Below, one piece after another: positions 24,998-33,946 of a DNA stretch of 42,611 nucleotides. Below the pieces are notes generated by a model. That model was not told the origin of the DNA and made no database searches. It saw only the letters and a list, made by a program, of their open reading frames with translations. How positions within the stretch are numbered: the stretch's first letter is position 1; each line of letters begins with the position of its first letter. The position numbers and the translations under genes are program-made. The DNA comes from Chloroflexota bacterium (GTDB taxonomy: Bacteria; Chloroflexota; Limnocylindria; P2-11E), in contig VBEU01000049.1 in assembly GCA_005883775.1 (NCBI GenBank), positions 1-42,611 on the forward strand, in the 5' to 3' direction.

Positions 24998-26653
24998 GTG
25001 CCGAAGTTCGTGTTCGTGACCGGAGGGGTCACTTCCTCGCTCGGCAAAGGCATCACTGCCGCTTCCCTTGGCCGCATCCTCGCCGCGAGAGGTCTCGCCG
25101 TCGCCTCGCTCAAGATGGATCCTTACCTGAACGTCGACCCGGGGACGATGTCGCCCTATCAGCACGGCGAGGTCTTCGTGACCGAAGACGGAGCCGAAAC
25201 CGACCTCGACCTCGGCCATTACGAGCGCTTCATCGACCGCAATGTCACTCGGGCGTCGAACCTGACCACTGGGCAGATCTACAACTCCGTCATCGCGAAG
25301 GAACGGCGCGGCGACTACCTCGGAGCGACCGTCCAGGTCATTCCCCACGTGACGAATGAGATCAAGGAGCGGATCCACAGGGTTGCGCGCGAGCAACAGG
25401 CCGAGATCGTCGTCGTCGAAGTCGGCGGGACGGTCGGAGACATCGAATCGCTCCCCTACCTCGAGGCGATCCGCCAGTTCCGCAATGACGTGGGCAAGCA
25501 GAACGTGCTCTACATCCATCTGACCCTGCTGCCCCGCGTCGCGACCGGCGAGCTGAAGACGAAACCGACGCAGCACTCCGTGAGGGACCTGCGGGCGATC
25601 GGTATCCAGCCGGATGTCGTGATCGCGCGCGCCGATGAGCCGATCGACGACGACCTCCGCGAAAAGATCGCGCTCTTCTGCGACGTGAAGGCCGACAACG
25701 TGATCAGCGAGCCCGACGCGTGGTCCATCTACGGCGTGCCGCTGATGCTCGAGGAGGCCGGCCTAGGCAAGATCGTCGTCGAAGAGCTCGGCCTCACCGC
25801 CGCGCTTGAGCCGGACCTCAGCGAGTGGAAAGCGCTCACCGACCGTATCCGGGGCGCTCGCATTCCGCTAACGATCGGGCTCGTGGGGAAGTACATCGAG
25901 CTGCCGGACGCGTACCTCTCGGTCGCCGAGGCGGTCCGCCACGCCGCGTGGGCGGCCGGGTGCGACGTGAAGCTGCAATGGATCGATAGCGAGCATCTCG
26001 AGCGCTCCGATGACGTCGAACCGCTCGTCGGCCTCGACGGCATCGTCGTTCCGGGCGGCTTCGGCTACCGGGGCATCGAGGGCAAAGTGAAGGCGACCCG
26101 CTTCGGCCGCGAGCGCCGTGTGCCGACGCTCGGCCTCTGCATGGGCATGCAGTGCATGGTCATCGAGCTCGCGCGCTCGGCTCTCGGTACGGATGACGCC
26201 AACTCGACCGAGTTCGACGCGTTCACGCCGCATCCGGTGATCGATCTCCTGCCCGAACAGCGCGACATCGGCGACAAGGGTGGGACCATGCGGCTTGGGA
26301 GTTACCCGTGCGTCCTCGAGCCCGGATCGGTCGCCGCGCGCTCATACGGACAACCGATCGTGCTCGAGCGCCATCGTCACCGCTTCGAGTTCAACAACGC
26401 CTACCGCGAGCTCTTGCAAAGCCGTGGCATGCGCTTCACGGGCCTCTCGCCGGATGGACGGCTCGTCGAAATCGCCGAGATCCCCGATCACCCGTTCTAT
26501 CTGGGGACGCAATATCACCCGGAGTTCAAGTCGCGTCCCAACCGGCCCCACCCCCTGTTCGTTTCGTTCATCGAGGCCGCGATAGCGTTCGCGCGCTCGA
26601 ACGGGCGTGCCACCGAATCGGCACCCCGACTGCAGGAGTTGCCGACGACATGA
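24998..26653 (+). CDS. pyrG: CTP synthase
   Basis: This enzyme converts UTP, glutamine and ATP to CTP (551 residues, usual length). The N-terminal synthetase domain has FVTGGVTSSLGKG and KMDPYLNVDPGTMSP. The C-terminal class I glutaminase has GGFGYRG, the nucleophile Cys in LGLCMGMQ and the His-Glu pair in QYHPEFKSRP. The start is GTG 24998 with GGAGG ahead. The stop overlaps the next gene's ATG (ATGA). Regulation may involve the inverted repeat over the promoter; I see no run of initial pyrimidines of the Gram-positive pyrG attenuation type. Confidence 0.97.
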   Translation: MPKFVFVTGGVTSSLGKGITAASLGRILAARGLAVASLKMDPYLNVDPGTMSPYQHGEVFVTEDGAETDLDLGHYERFIDRNVTRASNLTTGQIYNSVIAKERRGDYLGATVQVIPHVTNEIKERIHRVAREQQAEIVVVEVGGTVGDIESLPYLEAIRQFRNDVGKQNVLYIHLTLLPRVATGELKTKPTQHSVRDLRAIGIQPDVVIARADEPIDDDLREKIALFCDVKADNVISEPDAWSIYGVPLMLEEAGLGKIVVEELGLTAALEPDLSEWKALTDRIRGARIPLTIGLVGKYIELPDAYLSVAEAVRHAAWAAGCDVKLQWIDSEHLERSDDVEPLVGLDGIVVPGGFGYRGIEGKVKATRFGRERRVPTLGLCMGMQCMVIELARSALGTDDANSTEFDAFTPHPVIDLLPEQRDIGDKGGTMRLGSYPCVLEPGSVAARSYGQPIVLERHRHRFEFNNAYRELLQSRGMRFTGLSPDGRLVEIAEIPDHPFYLGTQYHPEFKSRPNRPHPLFVSFIEAAIAFARSNGRATESAPRLQELPTT

Positions 26654-27336
26654 AGCTTTTCCTCGATACGGCAATCTACGAAGAGATCCAGCAGGGAGCG
26701 ACCTGGGGGGTCATCGATGGCGTGACCACGAACCCGACGCTCATCGCAAAGGCCGGCCACGACCACGAGGAACAGGTCAAACGGATCTGCCAGATCATCG
26801 GCAACGTTTCGGCGGAGGTCGTGTCCGAGAAGACCGAGGACATGATCGTCGAGGGCCGGCGGATCGCGGCATGGCACAAGAACGTCATCGTCAAAGTCCC
26901 CCTCACGCCGGAAGGTCTGGCCGCCGGAAAGGTCCTGGCTGGTGAGGGCACCCGGATCAACGTGACCCTCTGCTTCTCGGTCAATCAGGCGCTCCTCGCG
27001 GCTGCGATCGGTGCGTACATCGTCAGCCCCTTCGCCGGACGGCTCGACGACATCAATGAAGACGGCATGCGCGTCGTCGCCGACATCGTTGCCGCATACC
27101 GGCAGCAGGAGATCAAGACGAAGGTGCTCGCGGCATCGATCCGCAACCCGATGCATGTGACACAAGCTGCGCTCGCCGGCGCCGACATCGCGACGATGCC
27201 ATTCGGGGTGCTGAAGATGCTGTTCCTGCATCCGCTCACCGAGGCTGGGCAGAAGAAATTCCTCGAGGACTACCGGAAGACGCAGGAAGCCAAACCGATG
27301 CCGAGCGCGCGACCGGAGACCGCGGCCAAGCGCTAG
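26650..27336 (+). CDS. Transaldolase / fructose-6-phosphate aldolase family protein
   Basis: This is a 228-residue member of the small transaldolase (TalC/FSA) group, which acts on sugar phosphates in the pentose phosphate pathway. Signatures are the N-terminal MKLFLDTA, DGVTTNPTLIAKAG, the Schiff-base Lys in VIVKVPLTPEGL, NVTLCFSVNQALLAA, SPFAGRLDD and ATMPFGVLKMLFLHPLTEAG. Sequence alone does not separate transaldolase from aldolase activity. ATG 26650 overlaps the pyrG stop. Its stop shares the CTAG sequence with the convergent holA stop. Confidence 0.93.
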   Translation: MKLFLDTAIYEEIQQGATWGVIDGVTTNPTLIAKAGHDHEEQVKRICQIIGNVSAEVVSEKTEDMIVEGRRIAAWHKNVIVKVPLTPEGLAAGKVLAGEGTRINVTLCFSVNQALLAAAIGAYIVSPFAGRLDDINEDGMRVVADIVAAYRQQEIKTKVLAASIRNPMHVTQAALAGADIATMPFGVLKMLFLHPLTEAGQKKFLEDYRKTQEAKPMPSARPETAAKR

Positions 27337-28412
27337 CGGCGGGGTGCTTCGACGAGCAGCATGTCGCGGAGGTCCGCGTTCGCCACGCCACAGAGATCGA
27401 GCACGCAGAGTGTCAGAGCTGCGACGTCTGATTCCGCGCGTCCCGTCTTGATGACCTGGTCGGTCGCGTAGATCGTCTCGTACGCGCGAACGACGTCCGC
27501 GCGCGTCACGCGGCGCGCGAAAGCGGTGGCCCGCTGGATCGCATACGGACTCGAGCGAATTGCCTTGGCCATCCGCTCGGCATCGGCGCTCGACCGCATC
27601 GCCGAAGCGAACAGAAGCACTCGAAATTGCCACAGCAGCAAAGCGAGGATCTGCTGGACCGCGTTGCCGTCGGCGAGAAGCCGTTCGAGCGTGGCAACGG
27701 CGGTACGAGAGTCTTTGCGGACGACCGCCTGGGTCAGTTCGAACACGTCCGCTTCGATCGCGCCGCTCACGAGGGTCCGCACGTCTTGTGCGGTCACCGT
27801 CGCCTGATTTGTGTACGCCCCGAGTTTCTTTATCTCCTGCTCGATGCGCTCCGTGTCACCGCCCACAGCCGAGGCGAGCGTGCCCACCGCGTCTGGCTGG
27901 AGCTTGACTCCGTGCAGGCGCGCGCGAGCCGAGATCCAACCCGGCACGTCGACCGGCCCGAGCCGCTCGATGCGCTCGACGGATCCCCCCGCCGCCTCGA
28001 CGGCCTCGAGCAGATTCGTGGCAGGAGCGTTCGGCGCTTTCGCACGTTGACCACTCCGTCGCGCCCGTCCGGCCGGCAGACGTTCGACGGAAACGAGAAC
28101 GAGCGCGGCCTCGCGCGGGAAGGATGCGATCAGGTCGAGCTCCCCGAGCGCCTCAGCGTGGTCGACGATGACGACGCGCGGCTCGTCGAGGACATCGAAC
28201 AGGCCCTGTGCCTGGCCCGACAGCATGATCGCGCCGGGTGTGTCGAGGCGAGCGTCATGACGGGTGACCCCGAGCAAGGTGCCGAGATGCGGCTCGGCCA
28301 ATGTGGAGAGATCGGTCGCTCCCGTGGGCGCGCCTGAAAGGAGCGCCGCCACGAGCTCACCCAGCCGGAGGCGCGTGCGGAAGGAATCCTCCCCGTGGAG
28401 GAGGAAGACCAT
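27333..28412 (-). CDS. holA: DNA polymerase III subunit delta
   Basis: This is the clamp-loader delta subunit that opens the beta clamp (359 residues). The N-terminus MVFLLHGEDSFRTRLRLGEL, the VVIVDHAEALGELD segment, the ERIEQEIKKLGAY motif and the C-terminal collar domain (AVQQILALLLWQFRVLLFA) fit HolA. I chose ATG 28412 because it gives the usual N-terminus; the frame extends upstream to 28538 but the extra residues are unlike the family. This start overlaps the end of the ComEC metallo-beta-lactamase frame by 56 bases. comEC-holA adjacency is common in bacteria. Confidence 0.88.
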   Translation of the reverse strand: MVFLLHGEDSFRTRLRLGELVAALLSGAPTGATDLSTLAEPHLGTLLGVTRHDARLDTPGAIMLSGQAQGLFDVLDEPRVVIVDHAEALGELDLIASFPREAALVLVSVERLPAGRARRSGQRAKAPNAPATNLLEAVEAAGGSVERIERLGPVDVPGWISARARLHGVKLQPDAVGTLASAVGGDTERIEQEIKKLGAYTNQATVTAQDVRTLVSGAIEADVFELTQAVVRKDSRTAVATLERLLADGNAVQQILALLLWQFRVLLFASAMRSSADAERMAKAIRSSPYAIQRATAFARRVTRADVVRAYETIYATDQVIKTGRAESDVAALTLCVLDLCGVANADLRDMLLVEAPRR

Positions 28413-29148
28413 TCGCGTGGATACGGACGACAAGCTGGGCGTTGCCACTCTGATCGAGCTCCACCGTGCCGTCGCGGTCGGTGCGGTATGTGGGCACGCG
28501 GCCGAGAGCCGCGAGCGTCTCGGCGGTGGGATGACCATACCGGTTCTGAGCGCCGACCGAGATCACGGCAGCGCTCGGTCGGATCGCATCGACAAGTGGG
28601 ACCGCGTACGCGCTCGCGGCGCCGTGGTGCGGCGGGACGTACACGCGCGTGGCGAGAGAGTTCGGGCTTAACAGAAGATCGGCCTGCGCCTGCTCGGTCG
28701 CATCACCCATGAAGAGCATGGAAAACGAGCCCCGCTCGAGGCGCAGCACGAGCGATGGGACATCGACTCGCGGATCGCCGTTCGGCGCGAGGATCGCGAG
28801 CGTCGCATCGCCGATATGCATCCGCATCCCGGCGGCGACGGCACGCCTCGGCACGTGCGCACGCCGGATGCGGTCGTTCCAAGCGGTGGCGACCGCGCCA
28901 GGGTTCAAGCCGACCGGTTCGATCGCGAGACCCACCTCGTACCGTTCGAGCACGCCAATGAGACCGTCGGCATGATCGGCGTGTGCGTGGGTGAGCGCGA
29001 CCACATCGATTCGGCGTGTCCACGGTGGCAGGCTCGCGCCGAGCTCGGCGAGAAGACGCGAAGGGTCCGGCCCTCCGTCGATGAGGACCGTTCGACCGTC
29101 GAACTCGACGAGGAACGCGTCGCCCTGGCCGATATCCAGCGCACGCAC
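28357..29148 (-). CDS. comEC: ComEC C-terminal metallo-beta-lactamase domain (separated by a frame break)
   Basis: This is the extracytoplasmic MBL-fold domain of the DNA-uptake channel ComEC. RALDIGQGDAFLVEFDGRTVLIDGGPDPSRLL opens the domain, followed by LTHAHADHADG (zinc/active-site motif), LFMGDATEQAQ and VPPHHGAASAY. The frame is open upstream through TWPPPSG, a linker typical of intact ComEC, so the domain was once fused to the membrane part. As a separate gene it could start at GTG 29148 (263 residues). The final 18 codons overlap holA. Confidence 0.8.
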   Translation of the reverse strand: MRALDIGQGDAFLVEFDGRTVLIDGGPDPSRLLAELGASLPPWTRRIDVVALTHAHADHADGLIGVLERYEVGLAIEPVGLNPGAVATAWNDRIRRAHVPRRAVAAGMRMHIGDATLAILAPNGDPRVDVPSLVLRLERGSFSMLFMGDATEQAQADLLLSPNSLATRVYVPPHHGAASAYAVPLVDAIRPSAAVISVGAQNRYGHPTAETLAALGRVPTYRTDRDGTVELDQSGNAQLVVRIHANGLPPPRGGFLPHAPPAG

Positions 29149-30377
29149 ACGGATCCCGGACGGCGGTGGCCATGTCGCGCTCCTAGGCGAACGCTCGGAC
29201 GACGCGGGAGTCGGACCCTCCCGCCGATGGCTCGTGCGAGCCGTGAGGCGGCCGCCGGGCCGAAGAAGAGCGCCAGTCCGACCGCCGCACCGTAGCCGAG
29301 GCCGGCGACCGGACCATCGGGAACGGCGAGCGACGCAAGGGGCAAGCTCGCGGAGGTCTCGACGACCAGCCGCAGCAGGAACGCGAGAGCGTACGCGAGA
29401 AGGGCAGGCAGCTGCGCGAGCTCGCCGGACACCATGCCGAGCCCGGCGGTGGCAGCCCCGGCCAACATGAGGGGCGGAAACAGCGGCACGGCCAGGAGGT
29501 TCGCGAGCGGCGATACCAGCGACACCCGACCGAACACCGCGGCGATGATCGGAATGGTGGGCAGCGTGGCCGCGAGCGTGGTCGCGAGGCCCGGGCGGAT
29601 CGCCGCCGGCAGAAACGCGAGCCGCTCTGAGATCGGGTCGCCGAGGTACAGAAGGCCGGCGGTCGCGGTCGCCGACAGAAGGAACCCAACGTCGCCGATC
29701 GCTGATGCATCGATGCTGACCATCGTGGCCACTGCCAGCGCGAGCGCATTGTCGGTGGCGGGACGCCGCCCGAACGCGAGCCCGAGGGACGCGACGACCG
29801 CCATCACCGCCGCGCGCGCCACGCTGGGTGCGAGCCCGACGAGGACGCTGTACGCGAGCACGCACGCGACGGTCATCCCCGCGGTGATCGCCGGGCGCAC
29901 GCGGCCGCGCGCGAGGAGCGCGACCGCCGTGGCGACGAGCGTCATGTTGAAGCCGGATATGGCGAGCAGATGGGAGGTACCGCTGCGGGCAAAAGCACTG
30001 GCGAGGTCGGCGTCGACGCCAGCGCGCTCGCCGAGGACGATTCCCCGAACGATGCCGCCCTCCGGCTCGGGGATGAGGCGGCGAAGCGGCTCAGCGAGAC
30101 CCTCGCGCAGCCCGTCGAGTGGACCGGCGTGACGCAGATCGAACCCGGGAAGAGGTCCAAGAAGTGTCGCCACGCCGGAGATCGAGGCGACGAGCGCGGC
30201 GGCGCACCAGCACAGCCGGCGCGCGCGATCTGCGCTCGCGACTGCCAGCGTCGCGAAGACAAGGGCCAGCACCAGCGCGAGCCCGACCCCCGCGAGCGGC
30301 GCCATCTGGACCGCGAGCGCGATCAGGACCGCGCCCGCTGCCGCGGGAAGAAGCGGCGCCCGAAGGACTGACGTCAC
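28905..30377 (-). CDS. comEC: ComEC N-terminal membrane channel part (frame-broken)
   Basis: This is the membrane channel for transformation DNA uptake. The real coding part is about 29200-30377: N-terminal helices, GIVLGERAGVDADLASAFARSGTSHLLAISGFNMTLVA (the competence-domain signature) and many helices up to AVGLALFFGPAAASRLARAIGG. Downstream the frame becomes Arg/Ser-rich and meaningless because the MBL domain lies in another frame. Moving into the MBL frame needs a shift of -1, as after loss of one base. The OB-fold DUF4131 segment usual between the first helices and the competence domain is absent or very short. Start GTG 30377 overlaps comEA (GTGA). Confidence 0.82.
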   Translation of the reverse strand: MTSVLRAPLLPAAAGAVLIALAVQMAPLAGVGLALVLALVFATLAVASADRARRLCWCAAALVASISGVATLLGPLPGFDLRHAGPLDGLREGLAEPLRRLIPEPEGGIVRGIVLGERAGVDADLASAFARSGTSHLLAISGFNMTLVATAVALLARGRVRPAITAGMTVACVLAYSVLVGLAPSVARAAVMAVVASLGLAFGRRPATDNALALAVATMVSIDASAIGDVGFLLSATATAGLLYLGDPISERLAFLPAAIRPGLATTLAATLPTIPIIAAVFGRVSLVSPLANLLAVPLFPPLMLAGAATAGLGMVSGELAQLPALLAYALAFLLRLVVETSASLPLASLAVPDGPVAGLGYGAAVGLALFFGPAAASRLARAIGGRVRLPRRPSVRLGARHGHRRPGSVCVRWISARATRSSSSSTVERSSSTEGRTLRVFSPSSARACHRGHAESMWSRSPTHTPIMPTVSLACSNGTRWVSRSNRSA

Positions 30378-30928
30378 CGGACGGCGACCATGTCCTTTAT
30401 GTCCGCGAAAACTCGTGCGGTAACGAGACCCCGTGTCTGCAGCTCCTCGACGCGCCCGAAGGGATGGCTGCCGCGCGAGCGGACGATCCGCGCCGCAGTC
30501 GTCGGCCCGATGCCGGGGAGCGCTTCGAGCTCCGCGGCGGTCGCGCGGTTCACATCGATCTTGAGCTGTGCGTCGCTCCCTGCGCTACCCGAGGGGACCG
30601 TCTCACCCGGACGCGGTACGTAGATGCGCTGGCCGTCATGGATCGGCGCCGCCTTGTTGAGCGCGTCGAGGTCGGCTTCGCCGGTCATCCCACCCGCCGC
30701 GAGGAGGGCGTCCACAGTCCGCGAGCCCGCTGGAAGCCGGTACACCCCCGGACGCGCTATCGCCCCCGTGACGTCCACGACGATCAGCGGCTCGGGCGAG
30801 CGGGTCGGTGCCGGCGTCTCGTCGACGATCGCCACGGCTTGACCATCGCCGCCGTGAAGCCGCGCCGCGGTAAGAAGGACGACCGACAGGATCGCGATCG
30901 CAAGGAGGATTAGGACCGGTCTGCGCAC
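30374..30928 (-). CDS. comEA: ComEA, membrane-anchored DNA receptor for transformation
   Basis: This protein binds double-stranded DNA outside the membrane and feeds it to ComEC (184 residues). It has an N-terminal anchor helix (PVLILLAIAILSVVLLTAA), an SLBB-like domain (VDVTGAIARPGVYRLPAGSRTVDALLAAGG), a linker and a helix-hairpin-helix domain (IDVNRATAAELEALPGIGPTTAARIV) that contacts DNA. All parts are intact and of normal length. Start GTG 30928 is followed by a basic residue pair and the anchor. It is the first gene of the comEA-comEC-holA run. Confidence 0.94.
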   Translation of the reverse strand: MRRPVLILLAIAILSVVLLTAARLHGGDGQAVAIVDETPAPTRSPEPLIVVDVTGAIARPGVYRLPAGSRTVDALLAAGGMTGEADLDALNKAAPIHDGQRIYVPRPGETVPSGSAGSDAQLKIDVNRATAAELEALPGIGPTTAARIVRSRGSHPFGRVEELQTRGLVTARVFADIKDMVAVR

Positions 30929-30981
30929 TCACGCAGGGTGAGCGGCACGAGTCGTCGTGCATAGGCCTGCAATGCATCAGT

Positions 30982-31005
30982 GCTGTCGTCATTTCTGACG
31001 ACAGC
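30982..31005 (-). terminator. Hairpin between the DUF6941 gene and comEA
   Basis: A perfect 10-bp stem, GCTGTCGTCA / TGACGACAGC, has a four-base loop. It lies 7 bases past the minus-strand DUF6941 stop and 54 bases before comEA. There is no T run after it, so termination is plausible but unproven; it may instead stabilise the mRNA end. Confidence 0.45.
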
Positions 31006-31011
31006 CCGTCG

Positions 31012-31419
31012 TCAATTCGTGCGCCGGCCCTGTTGCTGCTGCTGCATCTGAACGATCGCGACGGGCAGGCCCCCGATGGAGCTGCCGTCGACCTCAAGGT
31101 CGAACTTGTGCGTCCCGTAGCTGGTGAAGCTCATGTTGTTCAGCTCGACGATGACGTTCACGTCCTGTCCGGCGACGGCGTGCACCGAGATCTCGGGCGG
31201 ATTCGGCATCGCCTGCTGCCCGTCCGGCCGCAGCAGGCGCACCTTGACGGTGTGTGCGCCAACCTCGAGCCCGAGGATCGCCACGACGAACATCCGGGGA
31301 TGCTGCGCCGGTAGCCCGCTGACCGAGATATTGCGGAAGATCCCCATCAGGCTGACCTTCCCATCCTGTCCGACGAGGGCGTGGTCGCACAAGGCGGCGA
31401 GCCGGATCTCGGCGGTCAC
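31012..31419 (-). CDS. DUF6941 family protein
   Basis: This 135-residue soluble protein resembles the DUF6941 family: an N-terminal LAALCDHALVGQDGKVSLMGIFRNI stretch, HPRMFVVAILGLEVG and an immunoglobulin-like beta pattern, ending in a Gln-rich tail. The function is unknown. Start GTG 31419 overlaps the leuS stop by four bases (GTGA), so it is expressed with leuS and probably falls under the same T-box control. The family call is from memory of its N-terminal pattern. Confidence 0.75.
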   Translation of the reverse strand: MTAEIRLAALCDHALVGQDGKVSLMGIFRNISVSGLPAQHPRMFVVAILGLEVGAHTVKVRLLRPDGQQAMPNPPEISVHAVAGQDVNVIVELNNMSFTSYGTHKFDLEVDGSSIGGLPVAIVQMQQQQQGRRTN

Positions 31420-33854
31420 GAGGGCCGCCGCGTGACGAAGTTCACCAGGCGGTCGGGCACAAAGATCGTTCGCCCGGGCTCGCGGCCGTCGAGTGCCGCC
31501 TTCACCTTCGGGCTCGCCATCGCAAGCTTCTCGGCGGCCGCTTGCGAGATGCCGGCCGGGGCGGTGATGCGGTCACGCAGCTTTCCATCGATCTGGATGA
31601 CGATCGTGACCTCGCCCGGGGCCGCGATCGCTGGATCGAACACCGGCCAGGTCTGTCGATGGATCGAGCCGCGCCCGCCGCGGCGCTCCCAGAGCTCCTC
31701 AGTCATGTACGGGGCGAAGGGCGCGAGCAGCAGAAGCAGCGTCGCCACGCCCTCGTCGCGGCTCGGACCGGTCGCGCGCTGCAGCGCGTTCGACAGCTCC
31801 ATCATCGCGGCGACCGCGGTATTGAACGAATAGGTCTGCAGGTCTTCGGTGACCTTCGCGATCGTTCGGTGAACCACCCGGTCGATATCGGGATCTCCGG
31901 GGCCCGCCGGCTGAGCCTCGGACTGGGCCATCTCCCAGACTCTGCGCAGGAAGCGATGCACGCCCTCGATACCGGAGGCGTCCCAATCGGCGCCGTCCAC
32001 CCAGGGACCCATGAACATCATGAATAGGCGCAGCGTGTCGGCGCCGTACTTCTCGACATACACGTCGGGGGTCTCGACGTTCCCGCGCGACTTCGACATC
32101 TTGCGGCCCTTGAACACGATCGTGCCCTGATAGCGGAAGCGCAGCGCCGGCTCGTCGAACCACAGCTCCCCCATATCTCGGAGCGCCTTGGCCATGAAGC
32201 GCATGTAGAGAAGGTGCAGGATCGCGTGCTCCACACCGCCGGTGTATTGCTGCACCGGCAGCCATTTCCTTCCGAGCTCCTCGTTCATGAACGCCTCGTC
32301 GTGCTTGGGGTCGACGTAGCGGTACATGTACCAGGAGGAATCCACGAACGTGTCCATCGTGTCGGTATCGCGGCGCGCCGATCCCCCGCACTTCGGACAT
32401 GTCGCGTTCACAAACGACGCGACGTGGCTCAAGGGCGAGCCGCCCCGTCCGGTGAATTCGACGTCGCGCGGCAGCACCACCGGGAGCTGCTCGTAAGGTA
32501 CCGGGACCGCGCCACAGCGTTCGCAGTGCACGATCGGGATCGGCGTGCCCCAGTAGCGCTGGCGAGAGATCAGCCAGTCATGGAGCCGGTAGGTGACCGA
32601 GGGCCCGCCGATGCCACGCTTCTTCGCTTCGGCGCCGACCGCGGCTTTCCCCATCTCGCTGCGCATGCCAGTGAACGGGCCGCTCCGCACCATGACGCCC
32701 TCGCCGACGTACGGCGCCTCGAGCGCCGAGTGCTCGGCGCCGTCGGGGCTGATCACCTCGCGAATCTCCAGTCGGTGTTTCTTCGCGAAGGCGAAATCGC
32801 GCTCGTCGTGACCGGGCACCGCCATGATCGCGCCCGAGCCGTAGGTGGCGAGCACGTAGTCGGCGATCCAGATCGGAATCCGCTCCCCGGTGAATACGTT
32901 CCGCGCGAACGCGCCGGTGTCGACACCGGTCTTCTCACGCTCCGCCGCGGCACGCTCGATATCCGCCATGTTGCGAGCGTGCTGGACGTATCGCTCGACC
33001 TCGGCGCGGCGTTTCGGCGTCGCGATCTTCGCGATGAGCGGATGCTCCGGCGCCAGCACCATGAATGTGGCGCCGCAGATCGTGTCCGGCCGCGTCGTAA
33101 AGAAGCGGATCTCCTCGCCGGGGTGCCCTTCGACCGGGAACGCGATCTCGGCCCCCTCGGACCGGCCGATCCAGTTCGTCTGTAAAACACGTACGCGCTC
33201 CGGCCAGTCCAGACCGTCGAAGCGCAGCAGCTCGTCCGCGTACTTGGTGATCCGGTAGAACCACTGCGTCATCTGCCGCTTCACGACTGGCGTGTCGCAA
33301 CGCTCGCACCGGCCGTTGATCACCTGCTCGTTGGCCAGTACCGTCTCGTCGCGCGGACACCAGTTGACGGGGGCGTCGGCGCGGTAGGCGAGCCCTTTCT
33401 CGTAGAGCTTCAGGAACATCCACTGATTCCAGCGGTAGTACTCCGGGTAACAGGTCACGACCTCGCGCCGCCAGTCGATCGCGGCGCCCATCCGATTGAA
33501 TTGCTCGCGCATGTGCGCCATGTTCTTTTCGGTCCATACCGCCGGATGGAGCTTTCGGTCGATCGCCGCGTTTTCGGCGTTGATCCCGAAAGCGTCAAAA
33601 CCCATCGGAAAGAGGACGTTGTGACCGCGCATGCGCAGGAAACGCGCGGCGGCATCCGGCGGCGCGAAGGCGTACCAGTGCCCCACGTGGATCTCGCCCG
33701 AGGGGTACGGGAACATCGTCAGGAAGTAGAAGTTCGGCTTATCCGAAACGTCCGGCGTGCTGTGGAGGCCGGACGAGGCCCAGCGCTCGCGCCACTTCTC
33801 TTCGATGGCGGCAGGCGTGTAGCGATCGATCTTCTTTTCCACTTCGCTCGTCAA
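31416..33854 (-). CDS. leuS: Leucyl-tRNA synthetase
   Basis: This class I synthetase charges tRNA-Leu (812 residues, normal for bacterial LeuS). The HIGH motif appears as GEIHVGHW in FPYPSGEIHVGHW, and KMSKS is exact in FKGRKMSKSRGNVETPD. A connective editing domain with Thr-rich and GHDERD motifs (VPGHDERDFAFA) and Cys pairs (CERCG, CPKCGG) in inserted segments are present. Start TTG 33854 is preceded by a perfect AGGAGG ribosome site. A T-box leader lies immediately upstream, so transcription should rise when tRNA-Leu is uncharged. Confidence 0.97.
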   Translation of the reverse strand: MTSEVEKKIDRYTPAAIEEKWRERWASSGLHSTPDVSDKPNFYFLTMFPYPSGEIHVGHWYAFAPPDAAARFLRMRGHNVLFPMGFDAFGINAENAAIDRKLHPAVWTEKNMAHMREQFNRMGAAIDWRREVVTCYPEYYRWNQWMFLKLYEKGLAYRADAPVNWCPRDETVLANEQVINGRCERCDTPVVKRQMTQWFYRITKYADELLRFDGLDWPERVRVLQTNWIGRSEGAEIAFPVEGHPGEEIRFFTTRPDTICGATFMVLAPEHPLIAKIATPKRRAEVERYVQHARNMADIERAAAEREKTGVDTGAFARNVFTGERIPIWIADYVLATYGSGAIMAVPGHDERDFAFAKKHRLEIREVISPDGAEHSALEAPYVGEGVMVRSGPFTGMRSEMGKAAVGAEAKKRGIGGPSVTYRLHDWLISRQRYWGTPIPIVHCERCGAVPVPYEQLPVVLPRDVEFTGRGGSPLSHVASFVNATCPKCGGSARRDTDTMDTFVDSSWYMYRYVDPKHDEAFMNEELGRKWLPVQQYTGGVEHAILHLLYMRFMAKALRDMGELWFDEPALRFRYQGTIVFKGRKMSKSRGNVETPDVYVEKYGADTLRLFMMFMGPWVDGADWDASGIEGVHRFLRRVWEMAQSEAQPAGPGDPDIDRVVHRTIAKVTEDLQTYSFNTAVAAMMELSNALQRATGPSRDEGVATLLLLLAPFAPYMTEELWERRGGRGSIHRQTWPVFDPAIAAPGEVTIVIQIDGKLRDRITAPAGISQAAAEKLAMASPKVKAALDGREPGRTIFVPDRLVNFVTRRPS

Positions 33855-33875
33855 CTCGACCTCCTTTCAGCAAAC

Positions 33876-33908
33876 AAAAAAAGTCTTCCATCCAAGGGGA
33901 CGAAAGAC
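33876..33908 (-). terminator. T-box terminator of leuS
   Basis: GTCTTTCGTCC and GGATGGAAGAC form an 11-bp stem (two G-U pairs) with loop CCTT, followed by seven T residues. The 5' arm overlaps the end of the antiterminator region, as in T-box switches that choose between termination and readthrough. The leuS ribosome site follows. Confidence 0.9.
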
Positions 33909-33946
33909 CTCCGCGGTACCACCCCAATTGAGAGCCGGTGTCCTAG

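Noticed and set aside
29146..29280. Programmed -1 frameshifting in comEC
   Set aside because: The shift direction fits, but no X-XXY-YYZ slippery heptamer or strong downstream structure is visible; a one-base loss or sequence error is simpler.
30982..31005. Riboswitch or attenuator ahead of comEA
   Set aside because: Only a simple 10-bp hairpin with no conserved RNA motif; better read as the end of the DUF6941 transcript.
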